Source: Coniochaeta sp. PMI_546
Taxonomy: Eukaryota; Ascomycota; Sordariomycetes; Coniochaetales; Coniochaetaceae
NCBI GenBank assembly: GCA_021432605.1
Contig: MU271162.1
Span: 425,308 to 489,307 of the forward strand
Reading direction: 5' to 3'
DNA: 64,000 nucleotides
A program made the position numbers and the translations under genes. This document shows, in pieces, positions 34,801-45,740 of the stretch. Position 1 is the stretch's first letter. Each line of letters begins with the position of its first letter. Below the pieces are notes generated by a model that was given only the letters and a program-made list of their open reading frames with translations, did not search any database and was not told the origin of the DNA.

Positions 34801-36299
34801 AGCCACTTCCGACGACGCCCACTTGACCCTTTCCCGGCGGATCTCCCACTCACCGCCCTCTGCTTTCCCTGTCATACTCCCTGTCATACGTGTGCTTGAG
34901 CACACAGGCTCAAAACACTGGACAAAGATGCGACGTCTCTCAGGACCTGCCATGTTTTCTGCAGTGTATATAGTGGCTTCGGAACTCCAAGGCTGAAGAG
35001 GCTCGTTCTCCGGACCCAATACTGCTATAATACACGCAGCCAACCGCGGTAAAGAGCGACACGGACCCAACTCACATAACCACCGCCACAGGACGCCATG
35101 ACCTACTGCCGAACCAAGAGATGCCAAGTTCGCCCAACTGCACACTTCCTCTTGTTCTAGCTCAATCACCACGTACCTCGGCAGCCATGTCTTCTCGCTC
35201 ACATCAGTGCGTATCCTGATCGAGTGGAGTGTATACACAAAGGTATGGGAATTCAGGATCTTTGAAGGGAGGTCCAACGACAGAAGCGTTACTCACTGCG
35301 CAATCTGTGACACTGAACTACAAGGGAACGAGTAGCCAAGATAAACTTTCATACTTTTGTCTTCTTTACCTTTTCGAAAATCCACATCGAGTCCCCCGTA
35401 AGACGTCCGCGGAAGTAGCGCTCATCCAGGGTCAGAACACTTGCTGCCATGACTATAGTACCAAACAACTGGACGGCTAGCCTAGCTTACGCTGTTCATG
35501 GCCCAGCTCCGCAGACTAATATGTAACCGACCGAAAGTTCGTAGACGACTCCAAAACATATCAGGCGGCACAAATCACAGCAGCCCCCTATACCTAATCA
35601 CAAGAAGAGATGATATGGACCGAATTTCTCGATAGGTCAGGGCCCAGGTTCAAAGCGGATTGGGTTATCCAATCGTCACACTCTCGAGTCATGCAATACG
35701 CCCGAAGGTGTTTTCTAGCAACCTTTAAGACAAAGGCAACACGAACACTGGATGTTCTGCGACGTGTTATGGTGTGCGACTTCTTACGACAACCTTATGT
35801 AGAGCAAGGCACCGCGTAAGGCCGATTACAGGTGTTTATCACCAGCTGACAACTCCGTCTTTTATTCCAGATTGCTTCAAATCACAGTAACAGAGACATC
35901 ATAACTTCCGAGACTGCTAGAGCAGCCGTAAAGGCAGTGGATCAGACCAGAAAGCAAAAGGACTTCAGAGAATACTAACTACGGCCTGAACTTTGCTGAC
36001 TACAACGCCAATGACAGGTATATATTTGCGAACATTCGATATTGGGGCACCTGGGACCCGTCGAACCGGCTTTGTTTGGCTTCCGGATGCATCGATACAA
36101 CAGTATCAGTCTAGGGCATCATTTCGCGCCCAGAGCAGTCCGAAAATAAGCCACTGGGATCAGACTCATCAAGCATAGACCGTCTATGAACAACTGTCAG
36201 CGCAGCTCCATTCACAAACTGCTATTCCTATATAGACAGCGAGAAATTATTGTCTACCGTAACATATTAAGTACAGATGTTTTGAGTTCTAACCAAAAT
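31801..36299. other. Gene-poor region with unassigned open frames
   Basis: I see nothing I can assign. The longest frame is minus 34771-35277 (168 residues, starting MDLPSKILNSHTF), which has no recognisable domain. A plus-strand string near 35994-36105 (FADYNANDRYIFANIRYWG) reads like eroded protein and may belong to the protease relic downstream. No tRNA, LTR or tandem repeat was noticed. Confidence 0.4.
34771..35277 (-). CDS. Hypothetical open frame, unassigned
   Basis: 168 codons on the minus strand in one frame. Composition is protein-like (Trp, Glu and Arg spread through it), but there is no domain, signal peptide or membrane segment that I recognise, and no obvious continuation by splicing. 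It lies in a region full of relics, so it may be a chance frame or gene debris. Confidence 0.25.
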   Translation of the reverse strand: MDLPSKILNSHTFVYTLHSIRIRTDVSEKTWLPRYVVIELEQEEVCSWANLASLGSAVGHGVLWRWLCELGPCRSLPRLAACIIAVLGPENEPLQPWSSEATIYTAENMAGPERRRIFVQCFEPVCSSTRMTGSMTGKAEGGEWEIRRERVKWASSEVAVISYKYSSS

Positions 36300-36662
36300 G
36301 CAAATGATTGACAGGTATCGTACGAGACGTGCCCCACACGTCCAGGTCATGAAATAGGGCCGACCACGGGATTGACTTGGGGTCAAGGCAACCAGATCAC
36401 AAGCGTCACCAGAGAGAATTTGAATGGCCAGCATGTGAATTCTCTGCACTGGCCTGTCCAGTCTATCAACCGTTCTGCGTTCTCCGCACGAGGCGACTCG
36501 GGCGCGGTTCTCTTCACCGCCGACGGAGACCTCGCTGCCATGATAGACGGTGGTTCTGGAGAGGGTAGGCTTAAACAGTTTGACGTCACGTACGCTACCC
36601 CGCTTGAGTGGATTCGTGACCACATCAAGCGCAACGCCTTCCCGTCAGTTTTCTTTCTGTAA
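36300..36662 (+). pseudogene. C-terminal fragment of a trypsin-like serine protease
   Basis: The frame contains TTGLTWGQGNQITS and, further on, FSARGDSGAVLFTADGDLAAMIDGG. The GDSG context around the nucleophile Ser, followed by a Gly-rich strand and a closing amphipathic helix (TPLEWIRDHIKR), is what chymotrypsin-fold proteases of fungi show. Just upstream the match VQVMK to GPTTG needs a one-base shift near 36353, and the His and Asp parts of the catalytic triad are not identifiable in the preceding 300 bp, which contains stops. I infer a truncated or eroded gene. A spliced intact version with distant exons is not excluded. Confidence 0.5.
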
Positions 36663-37348
36663 CCGTGGAAGGGGAGATCGGTTCCGGATTTCTTTTTGAA
36701 GCCGCAGTCGTCGGAAGGTCGAAGCTGGTGAGCGGAAAGATAGAGATTACGACGTTTCGGAATAGCCTTGGGATATCCATCTCTCGGCGGCTTCAAGTTA
36801 AGCATTTTTCGAAGTCCATTGTCTCTATTGCTCATACCTCACATTCTCGACGACGGAGGAAATAACAGGGGAACGGAATTGGACTGAACTGGCAGGTTGA
36901 TGAGTGCTTTAGTTACTCGATACCTATGCTTTGATTAACTCATCTCACCTCTGCGTTAGTGGAGATCAGCTTCATTACGATGCGCCGTTGCCTTACCTTT
37001 TCATTGTGATGTGAAGCTCATGATTTTGCTCCCTGCTCGTCAAATCCTTATTTGACAAGAAGCACACGTAATCACTTATACCGACAATTTCCTTAACGCA
37101 ATATTAATTATTTTCTCAACTCTAAATTATATAAGGCGCCGGAAGACACGCAAGGAGCTACGACATGGCGGCAAGCAACAGAACACGCATAATAATTATT
37201 TCTTTCCAACGGTCACCACAACAATAAAATCCCAAGCTGCCAAGCGCCTCGGCATGATCAGGGATACGATGCTTGTTCCCAGCATTGGCAAACAATTTTG
37301 ATATACGTCATCAACGGTTAAGGCGGTTCTACGGACAACGATACGGGT
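36663..37348. other. Intergenic, no gene seen
   Basis: AT content rises around 36900-37200. No supported frame, RNA gene or repeat was found. Confidence 0.5.
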
Positions 37349-38204
37349 CGTCTATTCGTTGTTGGCAGTCCTGATATTAACCTCGTACATTTCCACGGGG
37401 ACATCGTGTCTGAAGCTAGAGTGGGGAGGAATAATTAGCAGCATTGTAGCTGGGGATAAGCAGAAGTAGTAGGAATATCAGATATACATACCTGAACAAG
37501 ATTTCGTCGAGCTTATCAACAGCATGCTTGGTCTCGGCCTCTGTAGTTGAGCCCGGTCGAACGGTAACGACAAGCACCATACCTAGCTCATTAGGCTCAG
37601 AAGCAGCCAAGGTGCCAGCGAAGCGCAAGATGCTAAGAAGGCCAAGCCATGGTAAACTGAATGCCACAATCGTTCAGCGCCGCGACGACAGCATATGGTA
37701 GCCCGCCGTCCTCCCAGGGCAGCGAGACGAAGTCTTTTGGGTGTATGGTATGTACGACCCAGTGGGGCGACCATATCGGCGAGGGTGACGTTGAAAGACC
37801 GGTATAACCGCCTGTCCCCGGGCGCACGCTAGTCATCATGGAGAAGTATTTGGCGGTCATGACAGACATGAAATTGCTGTTGCTGTGCGACTGGCTGACT
37901 TTCTGTGCTCCTGCTTGGATATTGGTTGTGTCTCTAGAGAGGCAAAAACCTCCTATTCAGTTGCTGCAGACGAAACTTTGACGACCCGGGTCCCTCGTGG
38001 TGTTCTGAATATCGGGATGCAGCAATGAACAAGTGAAGCTTTGGACGTTCGACTAGTCTGGAAAGTCGAGTGAAGGTTTGACACGGATTCACTTATGTTC
38101 TCTCTCATATCTTCAACGTACAAAGTTTGTCTGTCAGAACCAATCTTGAATCGCCTCATCTCGTCACGCCTCCATCCGAATTTGCAACGGTCTGCCTTTG
38201 CCAT
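37349..38204 (-). pseudogene. Hypothetical protein gene with a probable frameshift
   Basis: Segments in order on the minus strand: MAKADRCKFGWRRDEMRRF to VVKVSSAATE (38204-37956); NIQAGAQKVSQSHSNSNFM through SVRPGTGGYTGL and HTIHPKDFVSLPWEDGG (about 37925-37640); then GTLAASEPNELGMVLVVTV to AVDKLDEILFR (to about 37495). A GT-AG intron then joins to HDVPVEMYEVNIRTANNE and a stop near 37349. The splice of the last exon is clean. However, LNDCGIQFTMAWP to LLSILRFAG needs a one-base change near 37640, and the first junction is uncertain. I do not recognise the family; there is no signal peptide or membrane helix. Confidence 0.4.
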
Positions 38205-41085
38205 GGTCTGCCAGAGAGCCTAGACACGATAAGCACACTACAACGCTGCACAGCTTCAATCAACACCACTGTTTATCCTCTTCGACTGGCTTAAGGTCCA
38301 ACCCTGCACCCAATTTCTAGGTGTCAACGACACGCAGACCTTCAGACCACCCAATATCGTGGTCAACACGCGGGAGATCATTCTCAAGCAGCTTCACGTC
38401 GACGTTGTTGTAAGCGCATGCAAACTCGGAACCAGATCCAACATTTCAGCTTCACTACAGCTGCCGGAAGGTGAGCAGCGGGTGGGCACCCTGCGCCTAC
38501 TACCACTTCCCCAAACTTGAATGCGACTATTGTGTTTCGTGGTCTTCCTGCATCGCCGCTCGGCGAGAAACTTTAATCCCATTAGAAGCCGCTTTAGCAT
38601 GCGTGTCTACTGGTTCCACTACCCTCGACTAGGCGAAGCCTCTCGGCAGCAACGCGAAGATGGGTTGGTGTCGATTGCCTAGTACCTCCAAGTCGTTTCC
38701 AACTCCTTGACACCAGTTGTTGACATCAAAGGATAGGATAGAGACCGAGAGCAAGCTTTAGGGCGCCTGTGGGCACCTTGGAACCCTAGCCTCGATAAAG
38801 GCTGCGGAGGTTCCTCAGTGGGTGCTCGCTTGTGGTCCGCACTGAAGGTTGAACCTTCGGTCTCGGGCACTGCTCATTCTCGCCAACTCAATGTGTGGTG
38901 AGGCAAAACTGGGCCCCGAAGTTATTATCTGCTTCACAGTCATGTCGTTGACCTCATTCTCGAGGCAGTCTTGGAGAGGGCTTTGTCGAAATTTTTGAAG
39001 GCCAGGCTGAAAATGCGGACGCCTTCGCCATGCAACACATATCTCCTGTGATGAGAGACCACCATTGCAGTAAAAGGGAGTGTCAATCTTGAGAGATCGA
39101 ATGGTAAGAGTGTTTTAGACCCGAAGGCATTCTCTAGCCATGGAGGGCGGTCTCTGTCATCTAAATTAAGTACCTGTCAGCATCGGAGTCATGCTCAGAG
39201 TTGGTACCAGGGAATCACCGTGATCTGCAATAGGTCAGATGGCTAGTGCTGATGATCATCCTCATCGATGTGTCAACGATCCGGGTCACGGTAATTGCGA
39301 CAACCTTCTTTTCGGAGTAAGTCCAGAGTTTAGCAATATGCCGCCTGTAGCTCAATTAATAGAGATGGTCGCCCCCAAAGTTTATCGGGTCCTCGAGTCG
39401 CGCGGGACCCGCGTAAAGCAGATAACATTCCATCCTACTGGGGCGACCCGGACTTTCAAGCTTGCCGAGGCAATCTGGTGCAATAATTCAAGCGCGGAAT
39501 CAACCATATTGTCCGCGCCAAGACAGCAGGAGCACTGTTCGGCATTGATCAGCAAGCGTCATGTATTTCTAGCAATGTATCGACGGTGTTGGCTGCCGGA
39601 ACGATATCATGATCTGCCAGACAATTGGGAACTGCTTTTCCAGACCTGTGCCAGATAGTAAAATATTGTTCCCACCTGCAAGGCAAGCCGAGACCTTGTG
39701 ATTAGCTGCCGGTGTGGCCTTCTCCTTCTTACTCGATGATGTGGCAGCCGCGAAGTAGTAGCTATGTTTAGACAATGCTAGGGGATTGTCTCCTTCCACT
39801 TTCGCCTCGCGGGCTTATATGGCCGTATCCAACATTAACCTACCTCTACTCGCGAGCATGTTAAACGAATTCTGTTTATGTGGCACCTTCCAACGTGAAG
39901 AGTATAAAGTGCTCTGCCTTTCTGCTTCTACTGTCTGATAGCAATCGTCCCATCTCTCTGTGAAATCCCAGATTCCAGAAGCCGCGCCATACCAGTCAGA
40001 ATTATTGGCGAAACGACGCCAACCACAGACAACGACAGCCATCTAGTCCACGAGCTTGGTAGTAAGACCCATATGTCCCTCGCCCGTGTTAGCATGGGTG
40101 TCAATGTTCCTGAACAACCAAGCGCGACAGTGCGGCCTGGAAAGCCCATCTGGAGCAGCACCGCAAGCCAATCGAGAAGTCTATGGTCACAAAGATGCTA
40201 CAAATAGAACACGATGGTGGTGACGCCTTTACCACTAAGCGCCGTGATGCTATCCTCGGGAAAATAGGAGATAAGAATGAGACGATCGTCATTGCGAGCA
40301 CCTTTGACACCAATTCGGCGAGGTGTTTTGAACTTCGGGCATCAAGATCAAGATAGGCTAGATCACCGACTGGGGTTTGGCCAAGCTGGATCTGTGTCGA
40401 CTAGGAGATCAGGGGGGTCTTTCGAGTGTATGTCTTTGTGCCCCATTTAATTCTCAATCTTGCTTTTCTTCTTGCTTTCTAATCATGTAAGACAGACACT
40501 CACCTGGGACGCAGTTAAGCACAAGGCCGGGGAGCTTGATTTTCGCAGCGGCATCGTTTCCCACCAAGAGCTAGAGTGCCGAATCAACACCATCGAGGAC
40601 ACAAATGTGGCCATTGCTAAATGGTATGGGGAACGAACGAACTGTATTGTATTGCGTGAGGAGCATCCAAGTGTATGTACAGGATGTAGGAGAGCCCTCC
40701 TTCTTGTATCCAACACCCCTGTACACTGCACCTTGCACCTGCGTACAGGGCACATGGGACCAAGGTGTGGTGGAAGCCCTGTCCCTTCATTTCAATACCT
40801 AGTGATAATTGCGACGAACTAAAGTATATTCTCTGCTAGACAGGCTCGCCACAGCGGTTGGCGCGCCGGAGGTAATATGGCCAATCTATATTTATCTAAT
40901 GTGTTGCGCGTAGCGGAGCCTCGTGGCGGTAGTTGGCTGACCGCTTGTAGGTGGCTTATTCTATCCAAATCTGGAGCACCATGCGTTCCTGGGAATAAAG
41001 CATAGCTGGTGGCCCCGCTCGACAATGTAACAATAATTAATTATCTACAGTTCTTACTATATACAATGCTAAATATAACTCGATC
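38205..41085. other. Gene-poor region with short unassigned frames
   Basis: A plus-strand frame at 39239-39658 (139 codons, MASADDHPHRCVNDPG start) and another at 40460-40822 show protein-like stretches but no domain. Near 39996-40208 a frame without a good start reads VRIIGETTPTTDNDSHLV, then EQPSATVRPGKP, suggesting old gene debris. Nothing here can be named. Confidence 0.4.
39239..39658 (+). CDS. Hypothetical open frame, unassigned
   Basis: 139 codons from an ATG. The first 80 residues look coding (NMPPVAQLIEMVAPKVYRV, TFKLAEAIW), the rest less so. No domain is recognised. It may be the exon of a larger eroded gene. Confidence 0.25.
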   Translation: MASADDHPHRCVNDPGHGNCDNLLFGVSPEFSNMPPVAQLIEMVAPKVYRVLESRGTRVKQITFHPTGATRTFKLAEAIWCNNSSAESTILSAPRQQEHCSALISKRHVFLAMYRRCWLPERYHDLPDNWELLFQTCAR

Positions 41086-42188
41086 TTAGAAATTGTTCTG
41101 ATTCGCGTTCTGCATCAACATCGTGTTGCTAGGCTTGTACTTGTTGTGAACAAGGCGAATGTCGTACTTGACGTCCAACACAGCGCCGTTCGGTTCATTC
41201 TCAACGGGCACGAAGTCCAGGAGCAGATCGTCCTTGACAGCACAGGCGGTGTCCGTCGACAGGTAAGGATCATCCCTGGGGTATAGCTGAGCCGTCACGC
41301 CAACGTAGTCGGGGTGAGTGACCATGCAGTGGATATGAGCGGGACGGTAGGGATGGCGGCCCATGATCTTGAGTAATGTAGCCGAAGGGCCAGAGGTGTC
41401 AATGGCGTACTCGGTGGGCTTAAGGCAGTAGAAGGAGAAGTTGCCGTCCTCGTCGGTCCGGAACTTGCCGCGGAGATTGTGGCGGGTCTGGTTTTCAGGG
41501 TCGAAGACGTCGTACTTGCCGTTAGTGCTGGCCTGCCACATATCGAAAACTGCGCCCGGAATGCCTTTGCCGGTGTCGACGTCAATGATCTTGCCGTGGA
41601 AGAATGTCTTTTGCCCGTCCTTGGGCATGTCCTGGATCACGCTGCTTCCAAGCTCACGGAATGGTGTTTCAGGGGACCAGAAGGGTCCCAGAATTGTAGA
41701 GGATGTGGGAGGAACGCCATTGGCGGTGACGATCTTGTGGTTGATCTCGTCGACGAGACTATAGAATACCAGATCAGCACTGGCACCTTAATACCTTGGG
41801 CCCACAAAACAGCCGCTGCCATTAATTGCCGAGGCCGGTCGCATCAAGAGTTGACTACCAGGTAAGGTGGACTACATGAACGTAGAGGGGAAGTCACTCA
41901 CGATTCAACACCCAGGATGTCGCAAACCCTCCACGTCTCGTTCCTGTTCTTTTTGTAGGCCTGACCAAGCGAGTTGATATAGTTGACACCAACGATCCAT
42001 TCATCTTGCGTGAGCTCAACTTCCCGGCAGAAGTCATGGATGTGCCTGATCAAGGAGCTGAGAATCTCTCTGTGTCTCGGGAGGGTCTCCGGCGACATGA
42101 GATCGATGACATGTTGTGTGAAGTTAGGGTCGAATTTGCTGTTCTTATCATTGGCAGCTGCGGTGCCGTTGGAGCCGTTCGTAGCCAT
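41086..42188 (-). CDS. Intradiol ring-cleavage dioxygenase (catechol/hydroxyquinol type)
   Basis: Two exons, 42188-41902 and 41758-41086, give 319 residues, the normal length for fungal intradiol dioxygenases. The N-terminal helical domain (VIDLMSPETLPRHREILSSL, WIVGVNYINSLGQ) precedes the beta-sandwich core GPFWSPETPF. The non-haem Fe(III) ligands are visible: Tyr in NGKYDVFD, Tyr in LKPTEYAID, and the two His in HPYRPAHIHCMV. It should cleave catechol, hydroxyquinol or a substituted catechol between the hydroxyls, using O2, to a muconate or maleylacetate. It is cytoplasmic, with no signal peptide. It lies 573 bp downstream of the sugar transporter gene on the same strand. The exact diol cannot be told by eye. 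Confidence 0.93.
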
Positions 42189-42761
42189 GATGGAATTTCT
42201 TTTTCCCTTAATACAGATAGATATATTTATCGAAGATTTCTCTCCAAGAAGCGTTCTCTGGCAGATTTATATATGGCAAACACACTCCTTGGTCTGAAAA
42301 TGTTCAATAGGATCAACGGTGAACAGCAGGATGGAGGAAGATGAAGAGATAGTTATATGCGAGGACTAGCTACCACGGAATTTGGGGGAGAATATATCTA
42401 CATAGGGCGGCAGTGGGACTCGGAACTCCCAGCTTGCCCTCTCATGAGCTATGGGAGAAACATACATCCATAGTCCGGCAAGTACGATCTGCGTCATGGG
42501 TCTTGGGTTTTCATTTTTCCCCGTGTCTGCCCTACTATGGTAAGTTCTTTCGGATGCGGGGTAGCATTAAAGCGGGTACGGAACCCCACATCTTGACCAC
42601 CTCATCTCGCCACTTAGCAAAAGCAACGGCTGGATTGGACGAAAATTGCATGGAGCTCAGACGAAAAAGCCAATCATACGATCTTGCGGAGACTGCGGGG
42701 TCGAGAGGTCAACCAAGCCATTGGATAACAAGCGCATTATCTTCCTCTTCCTATGGTTGGT

Positions 42762-45180
42762 CTACACCTTCTCCATCTCCATCTTATCCTCCCCGTGTAC
42801 CTCGTCGGCTTGTATTTGGACCTCAGTAATGTACTTGTCAAACTTGCGCAGAGTGACCTTCTTCTCGAATCTGCCGAGTTTGAGCCATTAGCTTTCTTTC
42901 CATCTCACAACCTACAACTCACACGCTTCCAAAAGAACAATGAGCTTCGAGAGAACTTACAACTCGTCAATTTCACCAGGCGTCCGCCGCGCCACCTCTG
43001 GGAGGATGAACCAAGCGATCGTCACCGCGACCAAGCCGGTACCCGCAAAGCTGCAGCGCATCGTCAATACTGTATGATCCATCATGACAGTCATTTTATA
43101 AAAGATAGACTTACAAAAACCCCGTCTTGACACCCCATTTGGTGACACCTTGGTTGATCATAAGGGGCGTGCAGAAGCTGAACATGATGGCGATAAGGTT
43201 GGAAGACGCGAGTGACCAGGCTGCCGTGCGCGCTCGTAGCCGTTGCGTGGGGATCTCGGCCGCATACGCATAGCCAATAGCTGATGCGCCGGTGGTGGAA
43301 AAAGTTGCTATGCAGGCGAAGAAGATCTATGCCACGGGTACAAGAGTCAGTCACTCTTCCCCCGAAGACCAGGCCCAAGTACAGGAGAGGAACTCTGCAG
43401 ATATCCTCTTTCAGTGGAAGGTGGGGGAACTAACGAGGAGAGATCCGAGTGCTTTGGTTGTGTAGTCGAAGCAACCGATTATTCCCAAGCACAGGACAGA
43501 TGCGACCGTCACGGCGTAGGGATAGACCGTGAGTGGCCGTCGTCCAAAGGAATCAGTGCACGTGGCTGTAAGAAGCATCGATAACAGTTGCACACAGGAG
43601 AGTATGACCGTGACGAGGAAGGGATTGTTGTTTCCGGCATATTGGACTGATCGTGCCAGGGTCAGTTCGAGCCAGTATCACATGAAAGGCTTGAGCTGGC
43701 AAGCAGGTACGTACAGAAGTACACAGCATATGTGTTGAACACAGACAAGCCGACGAACTGCTGCACAATCTTCGGCCATCCGGCGATGATGAAGCGCAGG
43801 AGGTTCCGTCCTTGGAAAATAGCCCACTGGCCAAGTTCTTTGTTCTCTTCGGCGAGTTGCCGTTCACTCTGAACAGTTGTTACCATCACATCCTGTCATT
43901 GGGTCAGCACAAGTGTCTGGCCGAAGCACAGAGTTCAGTCGCGGAAACGGCGTAAGAGGGGGAAACAAACAATCTGTTCCTGTATGTCGTATCCCTTCAC
44001 GCCACCGTTGCAAAATTCCAAAACTTTGGTTGCTTTGTCGAGCTTTCCTTTACTCGCAAGCCACCAAGGTGTTTCGGGCAGGAATGCGAAGACGACACCA
44101 ATGGGAATTACCATGGCCCACTATGAATAAGGATCAGCGAGTTGATTCAGGAGTGCGACCGGCCCTCTATCTCACCTGAGTATAGATGGGAATTTTGTAG
44201 TTGTAAGGATCCGAAGCATTCAGAAAATAGAGGGCTACGGAGGCAAAGAGTTGACCCAAGATGAACCAGCTGTGAATAGTTGTTAGTGTGACCCGGGATG
44301 TCATACCAAGAAACAAGACTTTCAGGTGAATTGAATAGCCTCAGATCTTGAGACTTACAAGCTGTAGGCATTAATGTAGAAACCTCTCAGTTGGGTTGGA
44401 GCAATTTCAGATAGATATACCGGCATGGTTGACTGCAGCATGCCAACGCCCATGCCGGAGAGGAGCTTTGCGACGAGCCAATGATCCCAGCGGCTGGCGA
44501 ACGACTCAGTGAAGATACTCTGACCAGCAAAATGTTTTAGCAAACGCTTGTCTTCATGGAGGAACTATTTCGAGTGATCGAAATAGCACTGCAATCAGAT
44601 AGTATAATTCAAGGGACATAACTCACCGCCGTAAGTATTACCCAGATGATGAGAAGAGCGGGTTTACGACCCCATGCCTCCGTGGCATATTGGAGCAGCT
44701 GGAACAGAAACGGTCAGACAAGATCTTGGAATGGTCGGGGAAACAAAGCGCTACGCACAACTTGGCCAAAAAACTGGCCGGTGGATTGGATTCCACCCCA
44801 GGCCGAGATATATTTGCCCTGGATGACCTTCGTTCCGGGCGTAGCGAATTGACTGACAAAACCCTTGTTGGCGATGATACCTCCGTTGAGGTTGATCTCT
44901 GTGTCTTGGTGTCAATACCTTGGCTGATGCGCAGCTCTTCAATCAAGGCAGTCTTACGGTAGCCATCGAGGGCCGCGCAGAAGGCGGCAGCCATGGCGAT
45001 GCACCCCACACGCTTGAAGATCAACAAGCTGCGCCAAACACTGAGTTCATCGGCCTTAGACCGCATCACGTGGTGTCCTTCGTTCTTGGAGACGGACATC
45101 TGGCGTTCGGCACCGGAGGTCTCCTCCACCATCGTGACACCGGTTTTGCCTTGCTGTCGTTCCGCCTCCATTATGGGCAA
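42762..45180 (-). CDS. MFS sugar transporter (alpha-glucoside/maltose permease type)
   Basis: A multi-exon gene with short introns. The N-terminal tail MPIMEAERQQGKT leads to FKRVGCIAMAAAFCAALDGYQ, joined by splicing to INLNGGIIANKGFVSQF and GKYISAWGGIQSTGQFFGQ. Then come YATEAWGRKPALL (the R-K loop motif of sugar porters), GMGVGMLQSTMPVYLSEIAP (the PxxxSEIAP motif), FLPETPWWLASKGK, the central loop with NKELGQWAIFQGRNLLRF, GWPKIVQQFVGLSVFNTYAV, CTDSFGRRPLTVYP, YAAEIPTQRLRARTAAW and FILPEVARRTPGEIDELFEKK, with the final exon ending at 42762. All hallmarks of the fungal sugar porter family (about 12 helices, plasma membrane, proton symport) are there. It is divergent from the rhamnosidase gene, suggesting a shared promoter and joint induction. 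Confidence 0.92.
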
Positions 45181-45740
45181 ATCTTGACTGGCTGTAGCTT
45201 GTGTTTAGACGTTTGGACTTTGGAGGGAGCCATCAATGTAACATCGAGTCGGCCACTCGACCTTAAATATCTGTGGACCAGGAGCTCTTCCATAGACTCT
45301 GGGGTCCCGGGGACCCCGCCCCCACAATCAGGGCCATGCCGTCGCGCCGGACATCGAATGTGGAGATGCTCGGATCGGAGAAAGCGTTGGAACCGACCTC
45401 ACCAACTCGGCAATTGAGCGTCGCGCGCCTTTCGGGAGAATTCACACCGGAGATCATGTGTCAAACAACGGAGAGGATGTGTCCAATAGCCGATAGGCTA
45501 TGGGCGGTTGGCCGGGCTCGCTAATCTCTGCCCCGAGCATGTCCCGATTCGTGTTGGTCTATCCTCTCGCCGGGTCTCTTGAACTGTCAAATGTCCCACG
45601 GTAGTGTTTGATGGAGACCTGTACCTTGGCTGGTTAAATCTCACCATCTCCAACAATACTCTCATCTATCACTTCTTAAAGACAGGGACTCTGAGAGCGT
45701 TCCGGAAACAGTTTACCGTGGTCGATCATCTCCATCCGCA
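45181..45740. promoter_or_regulatory. Divergent promoter region between transporter and rhamnosidase
   Basis: About 560 bp lies between the two divergent start codons. A CGG near 45305 and other CGG/CCG triplets could serve Gal4-type regulators, but such triplets are common by chance, so no operator is claimed. Confidence 0.45.

Noticed and set aside
39345-39420. tRNA-like string (TGTAGCTCAATTAATAGAG)
   Set aside because: It resembles a D-arm/A box, but no B box (GGTTCGAnTCC) and no closing acceptor stem follow at the right distance.
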